Part shown: positions 44,716 through 54,630 of the stretch, one piece after another
Numbering within the stretch: position 1 is the stretch's first letter
How the letters are laid out: each line of letters starts with the position of its first letter
NCBI GenBank assembly: GCA_938074565.1
Contig: CALJEQ010000021.1
Location: 1 to 64,000, forward strand
Direction of reading: 5' to 3'
DNA: 64,000 nucleotides
DNA from: an uncultured Alkaliphilus sp.
Lineage (GTDB): Bacteria; Bacillota; Clostridia; Peptostreptococcales; Natronincolaceae
Made by a program: the position numbers and the translations under genes
Notes under the pieces: model-generated
Told to the model about the DNA's origin: nothing
The model's input: only the letters and a program-made list of their open reading frames with translations
Databases searched by the model: none

Positions 44716-47700
44716 ATGGCAAGAAAAATGAAAACCATGGATGGTAATGCTGCAGCTGCCTATTGTTCATATGCATTCACTGATGTTGCGGCAATTTATC
44801 CAATTACTCCATCATCAAATATGGCGGAAAATGTTGATGAGTGGAGCTCTTACGGCCAAAAAAACTTATTTGGTCAAACAGTTAAGGTAACAGAGATGCA
44901 ATCGGAAGCAGGTGCAGCTGGAGCAGTGCATGGTTCATTGGCAGCTGGAGCACTTACTACAACCTTTACTGCATCACAAGGATTATTATTAATGATCCCA
45001 AATATGTACAAAATTGCTGGTGAATTACTACCAGGTGTATTCCATGTAAGTGCCCGTGCAATTGCAGGACATGCCCTTTCAATCTTCGGCGACCATTCTG
45101 ACGTAATGTCAGCTAGACAAACAGGATGTGCTTTATTAGCAACAGGTAGTGTACAGGAAGTAATGGACTTAGCGGGGGTTGCTCATTTAGCATCTATTAA
45201 AGGTAGAGTGCCGTTTATTCATTATTTCGACGGATTTAGAACATCCCATGAAGTACAAAAAGTTGAAGTAATTGAGTATGACGAATTTGCTAAATTATTA
45301 GACTGGGAAGCTGTTAAAGCTTTTAGAAACAACGCTTTAAATCCAGAAAATCCAGTGCTTAGAGGAACTGCTCAAAACCCAGATATTTTCTTCCAAGCTA
45401 AAGAAGCATCAAATCGTTATTATGATGCAATTCCTGATATTGTTAATGACTATATGAAGGAAATTACTAAGCTTACAGGTAGAGAATATGCTCCATTTAA
45501 CTACTATGGTGCAGAAGATGCAGAAAATATTATAATTGCTATGGGTTCTGTTACAGATACAATTGAAGAAACAGTTGACTACCTATTAGCAAAAGGTGAA
45601 AAAGTAGGGGTTATTAAAGTTCATTTATACAGACCTTTCTCTGAAAAATATTTCTTTGATGTATTACCAAGTACAGTTAAGAGAATTGCTGTATTAGATA
45701 GAGTAAAAGAGCCAGGTGCTTTAGCTGAGCCTTTACACTTAGACATTAAATCTTTATTCTTCGCTAAAGAAAATGCACCATTAATCGTTGGTGGAAGATT
45801 TGGATTAGGTTCAAAGGATACTATTCCTTCACATATATTAGCAGTATACAATAACTTAAAATTAGACCAACCAAAAGATAGATTTACTTTAGGTATTGAA
45901 GATGATGTAACTCATACATCTTTACCAGTTGCAGAAAAAATCAACTCTGCACCTAAGGGAACTATTAGATGTAAGTTCTGGGGATTAGGTTCTGACGGTA
46001 CTGTTGGAGCTAACAAAAGTGCTATCAAGATTATTGGAGATAACACTGACATGTACGCTCAAGCATACTTCTCATATGACTCTAAAAAGTCTGGTGGGGT
46101 AACTATTTCTCACTTACGTTTTGGTAACAAGCCAATTAAATCAACTTATCTAATTGATGAAGCTGATTTTGTAGCATGTCATAATCAATCATATGTATAT
46201 CAATATGATTTATTAAAAGGATTGAAAAAAGGTGGTAACTTCTTATTAAACTGTATCTGGTCACCAGAAGAGTTAGAAGAAAAATTACCTGCTGCAATGA
46301 AAAAATATATTGCTGAAAACGAAATTAACTTCTACACCATCAATGCAACTAAAATTGCATCTGAAATTGGTTTAGGTGGAAGAATTAACATGGTTTGTCA
46401 ATCAGCTTTCTTTAAGTTAGCACAAGTTATTCCGATGGATGACGCTGTTAAGTATCTAAAAGAAGCTATTGAGCAAGCTTACGGAAATAAAGGTGAAAAA
46501 ATTGTTAATATGAATAACCAAGCAGTTGATCGTGGATTAGATGCATTAGTGAAAGTTGATGTACCACAATCTTGGTTAGGTGCAACAGAAGAAGCAGCTG
46601 CTGCTAAAGAAGAGCCAGAATTCATTAAAAACATTTTAAGACCTATGAATGCGCAAGCAGGAGATGCACTTCCAGTAAGTACTTTTGTTGGAGCAGAAGA
46701 CGGTACTTTCCCATTAGGAACATCTCAATACGAAAAACGTTGTATTGCTGTAAATGTACCAGAGTGGGTAGCAGAAGATTGTATCCAATGTAACCAATGT
46801 TCATTTGTTTGTCCTCATGGATGTATTAGACCATTCTTAGCAGATGAAGAAGAGTTAAAGAATGCTCCAGAAGGATTCACAACTTTAAAAGCAATGGGTA
46901 AAGAATTTGAAGGATTACAATACAGAATGCAGTTAAGTCCATTAGATTGTACTGGATGTGGAAACTGTGCTGACATCTGTCCTTCTAAGAAAAAGGCTCT
47001 TGTTATGAAGCCAGTAGAAACTCAATTTGTTGAAATAGATAGATGGAATTACGCTTCAAGTGCTATTAGCTATAAAGCAGATTTAACTAGCATTGAAACT
47101 GTAAAAGGTAGTCAATTTGCTCAACCATTATTCGAGTTCTCTGGAGCTTGTGCTGGTTGTGGAGAAACACCATACGTTAAATTAATTACTCAATTATTTG
47201 GAGATAGAATGATGGTAGCCAATGCTACAGGATGTTCATCTATCTACGGCGGAAGTGCTCCATCTGTACCATACTGTAAAGACAAGAATGGAAGAGGTCC
47301 AGCTTGGGCTAACTCTTTATTTGAAGATAATGCAGAGTTTGGATACGGTATGTTCTTAGCTTCAGCTCAAATTAGAGAAAGACTTTCTGACCTAATGGTA
47401 GAAGGATTAGAATCAGACTTATCTGCTGAATTAAAAGATGCATTTAAATTCTGGTTAGAAAATAAAGAAGAAGGAAGAGGTTCTAAAGAAGCAACTTATA
47501 AATTATTACCTCTACTTGAAGCAGCTAAAGGTAATGCTATAGTTGACGAATTACTAGAAAAGAAACAATATTTAATTAAACAATCTACTTGGATATTTGG
47601 TGGAGACGGTTGGGCATATGACATCGGTTTCGGTGGATTAGACCATGTAATCGCTACTGGAGAAGATGTAAATATCCTTGTTATGGATACAGAAGTTTAC

Positions 47701-48231
47701 TCTAACACAGGAGGACAATCTTCTAAAGCATCTCCAACAGCTTCAATCGCTAAGTTTGCTACTGCTGGTAAGAAAGTTAAGAAGAAAGACCTTGGTATGA
47801 TTGCAATGAGCTATGGTTATGTATATGTTGCTCAAGTTGCAATGGGAGCAGACAAGAATCAATTAATGAAAGCTATGAAGGAAGCAGAAGCTTATAAAGG
47901 TCCTTCAATTGTAATTGCTTACTCACCATGTATCGCTCATGGAATTAAAGCTGGTATGGGTAAAACTCAAGAACAGTCTAAAAAGGCTGTAGAGGCAGGA
48001 TACTGGCATTTATACAGATTTAACCCAGAATTAAAAGAGCAAGGTAAAAATCCATTTGTTCTTGATTCTAAAGAACCAAAGGCTTCTTTTAAAGAATTCT
48101 TAATGGGAGAAGTTCGTTATGCATCATTAATGAATACTTTCCCAGAAGTTGCTGAAGAACTATATGCTAAATCACAAAAAGAAGCAGAAGAAAGATATGA
48201 GTCTTACAAAAGACTTGCTAATAATTATTAA
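44716..48231 (+). CDS. nifJ: Pyruvate:ferredoxin (flavodoxin) oxidoreductase
   Basis: Single-chain PFOR (1171 residues), oxidising pyruvate to acetyl-CoA and CO2 with transfer of electrons to ferredoxin; the central catabolic step in clostridia. Order: domain I (MDGNAAAAYCSYAFTDVAAIYPITPSS), domain II, the gamma-like domain, a two-[4Fe-4S] ferredoxin insert (CIQCNQCSFVCPHGC and CTGCGNCADICP), and the TPP domain with a cluster ligand stretch starting ACAGCGETPYVK plus ATGCSSIYGGS and GGDGWAYDIGFGGLDH. Codon choice is more regular than in neighbouring genes, as expected for an abundant protein. Confidence 0.98.
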   Translation: MARKMKTMDGNAAAAYCSYAFTDVAAIYPITPSSNMAENVDEWSSYGQKNLFGQTVKVTEMQSEAGAAGAVHGSLAAGALTTTFTASQGLLLMIPNMYKIAGELLPGVFHVSARAIAGHALSIFGDHSDVMSARQTGCALLATGSVQEVMDLAGVAHLASIKGRVPFIHYFDGFRTSHEVQKVEVIEYDEFAKLLDWEAVKAFRNNALNPENPVLRGTAQNPDIFFQAKEASNRYYDAIPDIVNDYMKEITKLTGREYAPFNYYGAEDAENIIIAMGSVTDTIEETVDYLLAKGEKVGVIKVHLYRPFSEKYFFDVLPSTVKRIAVLDRVKEPGALAEPLHLDIKSLFFAKENAPLIVGGRFGLGSKDTIPSHILAVYNNLKLDQPKDRFTLGIEDDVTHTSLPVAEKINSAPKGTIRCKFWGLGSDGTVGANKSAIKIIGDNTDMYAQAYFSYDSKKSGGVTISHLRFGNKPIKSTYLIDEADFVACHNQSYVYQYDLLKGLKKGGNFLLNCIWSPEELEEKLPAAMKKYIAENEINFYTINATKIASEIGLGGRINMVCQSAFFKLAQVIPMDDAVKYLKEAIEQAYGNKGEKIVNMNNQAVDRGLDALVKVDVPQSWLGATEEAAAAKEEPEFIKNILRPMNAQAGDALPVSTFVGAEDGTFPLGTSQYEKRCIAVNVPEWVAEDCIQCNQCSFVCPHGCIRPFLADEEELKNAPEGFTTLKAMGKEFEGLQYRMQLSPLDCTGCGNCADICPSKKKALVMKPVETQFVEIDRWNYASSAISYKADLTSIETVKGSQFAQPLFEFSGACAGCGETPYVKLITQLFGDRMMVANATGCSSIYGGSAPSVPYCKDKNGRGPAWANSLFEDNAEFGYGMFLASAQIRERLSDLMVEGLESDLSAELKDAFKFWLENKEEGRGSKEATYKLLPLLEAAKGNAIVDELLEKKQYLIKQSTWIFGGDGWAYDIGFGGLDHVIATGEDVNILVMDTEVYSNTGGQSSKASPTASIAKFATAGKKVKKKDLGMIAMSYGYVYVAQVAMGADKNQLMKAMKEAEAYKGPSIVIAYSPCIAHGIKAGMGKTQEQSKKAVEAGYWHLYRFNPELKEQGKNPFVLDSKEPKASFKEFLMGEVRYASLMNTFPEVAEELYAKSQKEAEERYESYKRLANNY

Positions 48232-48247
48232 TAAATTGTAGTTTATT

Positions 48248-48275
48248 AGACGGGGTATTTACCCCGTCTTTTTCT
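48248..48275 (+). terminator. PFOR terminator
   Basis: AGACGGGG (48248-48255) pairs with CCCCGTCT (48262-48269), 6-nt loop, followed by a T run. Confidence 0.95.
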
Positions 48276-48411
48276 TTATCTTTTTTCAATAGGAGACTAA
48301 AAAAGTGTCTATTTCATAAAATATGAGTATAATAAAGCAAAGGTAAATAACAGCTGATAAAACTTAAAATTATATAGAGTACTTTAGCTCAATTGAAAAG
48401 GAGAGGTTATT

Positions 48412-49641
48412 GTGTTGGGATTGACTTTAGAAGGTGGTGGCGCTAAAGGGGCTTATCAAATAGGTGCATGGAAGGCTTTTAAAAAGCTCAATTTAGAGTT
48501 TCAAGGTATATCGGGTACTTCTGTAGGTGCATTAAATGGTGCATTAATGATGCAGGATGAGTTTGATTTAGCCTATGAAGTTTGGTATAACATTAATCCC
48601 ACTAAAATAATGGAGATGGATGATAAAATTTATGAAATGATTGTAGAAGATGAATTATCTACAAAGAATATTCAAGTTATTTATGAAGAAATAAAGTTAT
48701 TTGTTAAAGGTTTAGGTTTAGATCCAAAGCCTTTAAGGGAATTGATGAGTAAGTATTTAAAGGAAGATGTTATTAGAAAATCCCATAAAACCTTTGGGTT
48801 TGTAACAGTCTGTTTAACTGACCGTAGACCAATGGAAATATATAAAGAAGATGTACCGGAAAATAAGATGTTAGACTATTTGATGGCTTCCTCCTACTTA
48901 CCAATTTTCAAATCTAGAAAATTAGATGGAAAGGTGTTTTTAGATGGGGGCTTCTACAATAATTTACCCATAGAAATGTTATATAATAAAGGCTATAAAA
49001 AAATAATTGCTGTACGCCTGTTAAGTAGAGGTAGAATTAAAAAGGTGGAACATGATGACTTGGAGGTTGTTTATATTACCCCCAACCAAAGTCTTGGGGG
49101 GATAATGGATTTTAGTAGAGATAAAGCCAGGCATAATATTACATTAGGCTATTTTGACACCTTAAGGGTGTTTGAGAATTTAAGGGGTAGAAGTTATTAT
49201 TTAAAGGGTCACATGGATGATAATTTAGCATTAAAGTTTTTTATGGAAATTAATGAAAATTGTATAAAAAAATTAGGAGATCTTTTTAATTTATCCCATT
49301 CTTTACCCATAAACAGACTGTTGTTAGAGGGAATAATACCTAAGTTTATTAGTTTAATGGAATTAGAAAAAAATGCAACTTATGGTGATGTACTTATAGG
49401 AGTAATTGAAAATATGGCAGCTTGTAAAAATATTGAACCATTTAAAATATATAGCATAACTGAATTGATGGAAAAGATTATATACTTAAATTCTAATAAA
49501 AATATTGATGAATGTGAAAAAGATATGGGTAATTTTATTATAAATGAAATTAGATTAAGGCTAGACAAAGAAAAACTATTACAAGAGGCAATTAAAATTA
49601 TGTTAAAGAATAACAATTGCTTTTTTATACCTAGTCCCTAA
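48412..49641 (+). CDS. Patatin-like phospholipase
   Basis: A 409-residue lipid acyl hydrolase of the patatin/RssA type. The oxyanion loop LEGGGAKGAYQIGAW is at the very N-terminus, the nucleophile elbow GISGTSVGALNG has Ser near residue 40, and the catalytic Asp is in FLDGGFYNNLPIEM. Translation starts at GTG 48412 after GGAGAGG. The C-terminal 170 residues are helical and of unknown role. The cardiolipin synthase gene follows at 34 bp, suggesting joint work in membrane phospholipid turnover. Confidence 0.9.
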   Translation: MLGLTLEGGGAKGAYQIGAWKAFKKLNLEFQGISGTSVGALNGALMMQDEFDLAYEVWYNINPTKIMEMDDKIYEMIVEDELSTKNIQVIYEEIKLFVKGLGLDPKPLRELMSKYLKEDVIRKSHKTFGFVTVCLTDRRPMEIYKEDVPENKMLDYLMASSYLPIFKSRKLDGKVFLDGGFYNNLPIEMLYNKGYKKIIAVRLLSRGRIKKVEHDDLEVVYITPNQSLGGIMDFSRDKARHNITLGYFDTLRVFENLRGRSYYLKGHMDDNLALKFFMEINENCIKKLGDLFNLSHSLPINRLLLEGIIPKFISLMELEKNATYGDVLIGVIENMAACKNIEPFKIYSITELMEKIIYLNSNKNIDECEKDMGNFIINEIRLRLDKEKLLQEAIKIMLKNNNCFFIPSP

Positions 49642-49675
49642 GTCTTCTAATTTACTGATGGGGAGGTGCTGGTAA

Positions 49676-51115
49676 ATGACTATCTTAAATATACTAACAA
49701 TTTTTTTTACTCTGTTAACAGTGTTAATCAGTATAATTATACTGTTGGAAAATAGAAGTCCTTCAAGAACATTGGCATGGTTATTAGTGCTTCTATGGCT
49801 ACCAGTTGTTGGGATATTTCTATATCTATATATAGGACAGAATCATAAGAAAAAGAAGACATTTATCAAAAAATCTAAACAAGACTATAAAATACTGTGC
49901 CACTTATTAAAGGAACAAGCTTCCTTTACAAAGTACGCAAATCTATTTCACGATAATTTAACTGGAATAAAAGGAAAGTTGATTCCACTATTAATGAATA
50001 ATACTAATTCACCAATAACTGTTAATAATGAATCTACTGTATTACAGAATGGAAAAGAAACATATGAAGCCATGTTGGAAGCCATTAAATCCGCAAAAAA
50101 TCATATTCATATGGAGTATTTTATTATTAAAGATAGTGAAATTGGAAGCAAAATAAAAAATGCTTTAATTGAAAGGGCTAAGGCTGGGGTGAAGGTTAGG
50201 ATCATTTATGATGCTGTAGGCTGTTGGCGATTAAAAAAAGATTTTTTTTTATCCCTTAGACAAGTTGGTGTTAAAATAGTACCCTTTTTGCCAGTATCAA
50301 TTCCACTGTTTGGTAACAGGCTTAATTATCGAAATCATAGAAAAATACTGATTATAGATGGAATATTGGGGTTTTTAGGTGGTATTAATATTGGGGATGA
50401 ATATTTAGGAAAAAATAATAAAATGGGATTTTGGAGAGATACACATTTAAAAATTAAGGGAGAAGCAGTGTATGTTATTCAAACAATATTTTTAATGGAT
50501 TGGTTCTTTGTTACTGGAGAAGAATTGGATGATTCTATCTACTTTCCAAAACAAGGAAACTGTGGAATTCAGATGATACAAATTGCAGCCAGTGGACCTG
50601 ATTCACAATGGGAAGCCATCCATCAAGCATATTTTTCAGCTATTTCTTCAGCTAACCAAAAAGTTTATATTACCAGCCCTTATTTAATACCTGATGATAG
50701 TATATTAATGGCATTAAAAACAGCTGCCATTAGAGGTGTAGACGTTAGAGTAATACTACCCAGTCGTCCCGACCATAAGACAGTGTTTTGGGCTTCTAAG
50801 TCCCACTATAAGGAACTACTACAAGCTGGAGTAAAAATTTATGAGTATAAGAATGGGTTTATACATGGAAAAGTGATGTTGGCTGATGAAGATTTTGTCA
50901 GTATTGGTACTGCAAATTTAGATATACGTAGTTTTAATTTGAATTTTGAAATAAATGCTTTTATTTATGACCCAGAGGTTTCAGAAAAGATGATGTTTAG
51001 TTTCATAGATGACTTTAGAAATAGTAAAGAAGTTACGTTAGCATCCTACAGTAATAGACCAAAGGTAGATCGTGTAAAAGAGTCTATTGCTAGGTTGTTT
51101 TCACCAATATTATAA
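49676..51115 (+). CDS. cls: Cardiolipin synthase (PLD superfamily)
   Basis: Membrane enzyme condensing two phosphatidylglycerols into cardiolipin. It has two N-terminal membrane helices (LTIFFTLLTVLISIIILLE and WLLVLLWLPVVGIFLYLY) and two HKD motifs: NHRKILIIDG near residue 222 and HGKVMLADEDFVSIGTANLD near residue 398. The length of 479 residues is normal for bacterial Cls. GGGGAGG lies before the ATG. It is probably transcribed with the patatin gene. Confidence 0.95.
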   Translation: MTILNILTIFFTLLTVLISIIILLENRSPSRTLAWLLVLLWLPVVGIFLYLYIGQNHKKKKTFIKKSKQDYKILCHLLKEQASFTKYANLFHDNLTGIKGKLIPLLMNNTNSPITVNNESTVLQNGKETYEAMLEAIKSAKNHIHMEYFIIKDSEIGSKIKNALIERAKAGVKVRIIYDAVGCWRLKKDFFLSLRQVGVKIVPFLPVSIPLFGNRLNYRNHRKILIIDGILGFLGGINIGDEYLGKNNKMGFWRDTHLKIKGEAVYVIQTIFLMDWFFVTGEELDDSIYFPKQGNCGIQMIQIAASGPDSQWEAIHQAYFSAISSANQKVYITSPYLIPDDSILMALKTAAIRGVDVRVILPSRPDHKTVFWASKSHYKELLQAGVKIYEYKNGFIHGKVMLADEDFVSIGTANLDIRSFNLNFEINAFIYDPEVSEKMMFSFIDDFRNSKEVTLASYSNRPKVDRVKESIARLFSPIL

Positions 51116-51134
51116 ATAACCTAAATAAAGAAAA

Positions 51135-51170
51135 AAAATACAGGTGATGGGTTCCTGTATTTTTCTTTTC
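51135..51170. terminator. Terminator between cls and the solute-binding protein gene
   Basis: AAAATACAGG (51135-51144) pairs with CCTGTATTTT (51154-51163), 9-nt loop; A run before and T run after, so it can act in both directions. Confidence 0.9.
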
Positions 51171-51178
51171 CTATAGGG

Positions 51179-53236
51179 TTATTTAAATCGAGCTTCTCTA
51201 AGATTAAAATAATTTAAGTAGTTTAGTTTTAAACCTGTAATTTTTTTATTAACTGATGATGCCCCTAAGTCATACCATAAAACAATTAAAGGCGAGTCAA
51301 AATCAACTAAAGCTTGAACTTCTTCATAATAACTTCTTCTCAAGTCAGAATCATCTGTTTGTCTAGCTAACTCCAACAGAATATCTACTTCTGGATTGCT
51401 ATAATTTGTACCATTACCCGATATACTTTTTGAGGATGAATGGAATAAAGGATATAAAGCATAGTCGATGTCAGCCGCATAGTTCATCCAGTTGAGTAAG
51501 TAGAAATCTGGTTTTCCTTGTGAAATGGCATCAAGATATTCACCCCAGTCGCTTATTACTACGATCTCTAAGTCTATGTTTATTTCAGCTAAGTCTTCCT
51601 TTACAGATTCAGCTATAAAGTGATGAGCCCAAGAATCTGTTATATAGAAGGTGGCATCAAAACCTTTTTCAAAACCTGCTTCTTTTATAAGCCTTTTCGC
51701 GTATGAAATGTCATACGAGTAGGGTTCAATTTCATTGTTGGCACCCCAGTAAAGTGGATTGGTAGGAATAGCAGGTAAATAATAAAAGTCTTCAAAAATG
51801 TATTCACCTAAATATTCAACAGCAGTAGCGTAATTGATAGCTCGTCTTACCTTTGGGTTACTTAAGTTGGGATTACCATTATTTATTCCAATAAAAGTTG
51901 TTAGATGTCCAGGATATAGAGCTAAGTTAAAATCTGATGGAGTAACATCGTATAGTTCATATAGTTGCTCTAAACTTAAGTGGTAGGCAATGTCTATAGT
52001 TCCATTAGTAATAGCCTCTGTACCCTTATCTGGATTATTTATTACCGAAAAAGAAACATTAGGAATGTTTGCTTTCCCTTTATAATGTTGGTCAAAGGAT
52101 TTAATTTTTACTTGTGTTAAAGATTTTGAAACCAGTTGATAAGCACCTGTACCTGTAGCCGAAGAATTATATCTAGTACTGGAGGATACAAGGGATGCTT
52201 CATGTATTATAGAGGTGTTTATATGGGTTAATCTATTTATTATTTGGGAATAAGGTTCTTTTGTTGAAAATCTAACTGTATTATCATCAATTACTTTTAT
52301 ACTTTTAATATCTAATTTTTCTAATACATTATTAGTGAAGTTAGAACCCGCACACCTTCTAAGGGAAAAGGCAACATCTTTAGCTGTTAATGTCGCACCA
52401 TTATGAAACTTTACATTCTTTCTAATTTTAAACTCATAGGTTAAAGGGTCTATTTGCTTCCAACTTTCAGCCAGCCCTGGTACAAGTTTATCATCTTCTA
52501 ATAAAACTAGAGTATCAAACATTTGTCCAATGATTGTAAATGAAGCATGATCATTGGCTAAATGAGGATCTAAACTAAAGGGAGAATAAGCTAGAGAAAT
52601 ATTTAATGTATCTTTATTTGATTTTGAAAATTTTTCAAAAGTTCTATTAACTAATACAATAGCTTGCTCTCTGGTGGTATTGCCCTTTGGGTTGATCTGA
52701 TTACCACCAATACCCCCCATTATTCCTTGATGGTTTAAATATTTAACAGCATCTAAAGCCCAAGAAGCAATTAATTTTTCATCGGAGAATTTAATGTTAT
52801 TTGGTATGCTATAATTTGATTGGAGTGTGGCTATTTTAATAGTACGAAGAAGCATAACGCAAATTTCTTGACGGGTAATAGGTTGATTAGGAGCAAATTG
52901 ATTAGCCGAAATACCCCCTACAATACCTAACTTATTAGCTTTTAATATTTCTGGATTTTTAGTATCAATAAATGGATTTGGAGAAACTGGAGTAGCCTTT
53001 TTTTGACTGAGGGATTCATAAAGCTTTACTGCCAATTCTGCAAATTCTTCTCTAGTTATATTTTGCTGATAGTTACTTAATATTTTAGTTGTTGTTAGTT
53101 GATTTGTTTTTGCTTGTTGAATTTCTTTTTCAGCCCATTGGCTAGGGGAACTAGCATAGGTGAAATTAGTGGGAAGCAATGTAAATAACATTACCAATAC
53201 TAATAAAATATGAATATTTTTCTTTTGTTTTTTCAT
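51179..53236 (-). CDS. S-layer-homology domains fused to a family 5 solute-binding protein
   Basis: A secreted 685-residue protein. The signal peptide is MKKQKKNIHILLVLVMLFTL, with probable cleavage after TYA. Then come about three SLH-like modules (to about residue 210), with phrases such as ITREEFAELAVKLYESL, FAPNQPITRQEICVMLLRTI and INPKGNTTREQAIVLVNRTF. From about residue 225 to the end is an SBP_bac_5 (oligopeptide/nickel ABC) binding protein (DPHLANDHASFTIIGQMFDT, NVKFHNGATLTAKDVAFSLR). It lacks a lipobox, so the SLH modules should hold it on the cell wall polymer instead of a lipid anchor. No permease or ATPase gene is adjacent, and the ligand is unknown. Confidence 0.9.
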   Translation of the reverse strand: MKKQKKNIHILLVLVMLFTLLPTNFTYASSPSQWAEKEIQQAKTNQLTTTKILSNYQQNITREEFAELAVKLYESLSQKKATPVSPNPFIDTKNPEILKANKLGIVGGISANQFAPNQPITRQEICVMLLRTIKIATLQSNYSIPNNIKFSDEKLIASWALDAVKYLNHQGIMGGIGGNQINPKGNTTREQAIVLVNRTFEKFSKSNKDTLNISLAYSPFSLDPHLANDHASFTIIGQMFDTLVLLEDDKLVPGLAESWKQIDPLTYEFKIRKNVKFHNGATLTAKDVAFSLRRCAGSNFTNNVLEKLDIKSIKVIDDNTVRFSTKEPYSQIINRLTHINTSIIHEASLVSSSTRYNSSATGTGAYQLVSKSLTQVKIKSFDQHYKGKANIPNVSFSVINNPDKGTEAITNGTIDIAYHLSLEQLYELYDVTPSDFNLALYPGHLTTFIGINNGNPNLSNPKVRRAINYATAVEYLGEYIFEDFYYLPAIPTNPLYWGANNEIEPYSYDISYAKRLIKEAGFEKGFDATFYITDSWAHHFIAESVKEDLAEINIDLEIVVISDWGEYLDAISQGKPDFYLLNWMNYAADIDYALYPLFHSSSKSISGNGTNYSNPEVDILLELARQTDDSDLRRSYYEEVQALVDFDSPLIVLWYDLGASSVNKKITGLKLNYLNYFNLREARFK

Positions 53237-53377
53237 AAAGTCCTCCTTTTGATAATAGTTGTTTATATAATATTCTTTGAGGAAAAGATAAATCCTCTAA
53301 AATTATGGAAATATTTAAATAATAAAACATACAACTTGGCTTAAATGAGGTTAAAGACTAATTAAATTTTTAAATAA

Positions 53378-53413
53378 AAAAAACCCCCATCACTATAAGA
53401 TAGAGGTTTTTTT
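53378..53413 (-). terminator. Terminator of the superoxide reductase gene
   Basis: On the minus strand AAAAAAACCTCTAT pairs with ATGGGGGTTTTTTT (two G-U pairs), followed by T. It lies just after the stop. Confidence 0.8.
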
Positions 53414-53423
53414 AAAATAATAG

Positions 53424-53798
53424 TTATTCAACAGTAATTTCTTTGCTATTTTCCCATACACCATGAATATTGCAGTAGCTGATGGCATGAATCGTACCAG
53501 ACTTCTGTAACTTAAGGGTAGTGGCGCCTACTGGTTCGGTATAATTGTCACCTTCACCGTGGGCAGTAAAATTAAAGTTAGCAATTTCGATAGGAAATTT
53601 TCCACCTTCTGGATGGAAGAATACTTTAAACCAAGCTATGTAATGTTCAAAAGAATTTGGATGACCTATGGCATCACCAATAGAAACCTTTATCTCAAAT
53701 TTTTCTCCAGCTGCAACTTTTTCTGGTGCATGAATAACGGGTACATGTTTTTCGCCTTTCCAATCACCAGTTTGTAAAAATTCTCCAAATGTTTTCAT
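53424..53798 (-). CDS. Superoxide reductase, neelaredoxin type
   Basis: A 124-residue non-haem iron enzyme that reduces superoxide to hydrogen peroxide without making oxygen, the usual superoxide defence of anaerobes. It is the one-iron class II form: no N-terminal desulforedoxin domain. The iron ligands are all visible: Glu16 and His18 in GEKHVP, His46 and His52 in HPNSFEHY, Cys109 and His112 in YCNIHG. GAGGAGGT lies before the ATG. It is monocistronic with its own terminator. Confidence 0.96.
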   Translation of the reverse strand: MKTFGEFLQTGDWKGEKHVPVIHAPEKVAAGEKFEIKVSIGDAIGHPNSFEHYIAWFKVFFHPEGGKFPIEIANFNFTAHGEGDNYTEPVGATTLKLQKSGTIHAISYCNIHGVWENSKEITVE

Positions 53799-54034
53799 TT
53801 AAAAGACCTCCTCTTAATTAACAAAATACTCTCTAATGTATTTATAACCAAAATAGAAGTTTTATAACAAAAAAATTAAAAAAAGTAAGAAATATTTTTA
53901 TTATACCATCCAACACTATAAAAATAGCAGTATTAGGGGATGGGGATTCACTTGAAGTTTTTAATACCATTGCATCAATCATGAGTTTATAATATAATAA
54001 TATAATGAAATAAATTATAAGAGGAGTAGTTGAT

Positions 54035-54532
54035 ATGAGTTTACATGAACAATGGAAAAATATTGCCTTTGAAGAAACTGACCAAGAAAAAGCCAACCAA
54101 TTTTGGGAAGAATATTGTGAGATTGAACAAGGAATATATGAAGACATTTTAGGAAAAAAAGAAGACAAAATTAGTGGAACATTAAAAGAATTAGCAGAAA
54201 AGTATGGTGTTACAACGGTTTTCTTTGTAGGCTTTTTAGATGGGATTAATGATAGTTTAGTTGACTTAGTTGATTTAGAGAGTCTAAATGAAGAAAGTGA
54301 ATTAAATCTTCATATAGATTTAGAAAAACTATACTTTAATATGTTAGCTGTAAAGGCTGATTGGTTATATTCTTTACCTCAATGGGATGATATATTAACT
54401 GAGGAAAAAAGAAAAGAAATAAAGAAAGAATACAATGCTTCTAAAACAGTAGTAAAAGAAGATAAAACTGGAAGAAATGACCCATGTGTATGTGGAAGTG
54501 GGAAAAAATATAAAAAGTGTTGCGGTAAATAA
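54035..54532 (+). CDS. SEC-C motif protein
   Basis: A 165-residue protein with a helical acidic body of unknown function and a C-terminal SEC-C zinc-binding motif ([20 protein letters not shown]) of the kind found at the end of SecA and in many small proteins. It may bind zinc and mediate contact with SecB-like or ribosomal partners, but there is no direct clue. GAGGAGT lies before the ATG. Stand-alone gene, ending at a shared terminator with argH. Confidence 0.85.
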   Translation: MSLHEQWKNIAFEETDQEKANQFWEEYCEIEQGIYEDILGKKEDKISGTLKELAEKYGVTTVFFVGFLDGINDSLVDLVDLESLNEESELNLHIDLEKLYFNMLAVKADWLYSLPQWDDILTEEKRKEIKKEYNASKTVVKEDKTGRNDPCVCGSGKKYKKCCGK

Positions 54533-54542
54533 ATACTTAATT

Positions 54543-54584
54543 CAAAATAAACCTGCTATGGAACGTCGTAGCAGGTTTATTTTG
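54543..54584. terminator. Bidirectional terminator between the SEC-C gene and argH
   Basis: A perfect 16-bp stem pairs 54543-54558 (CAAAATAAACCTGCTA) with 54569-54584, 10-nt loop. Both convergent genes end next to it. Confidence 0.9.
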
Positions 54585-54630
54585 TACATTTATAAAAAGG
54601 TTTGAAAAAACAATAGTAATAACATTAAGA

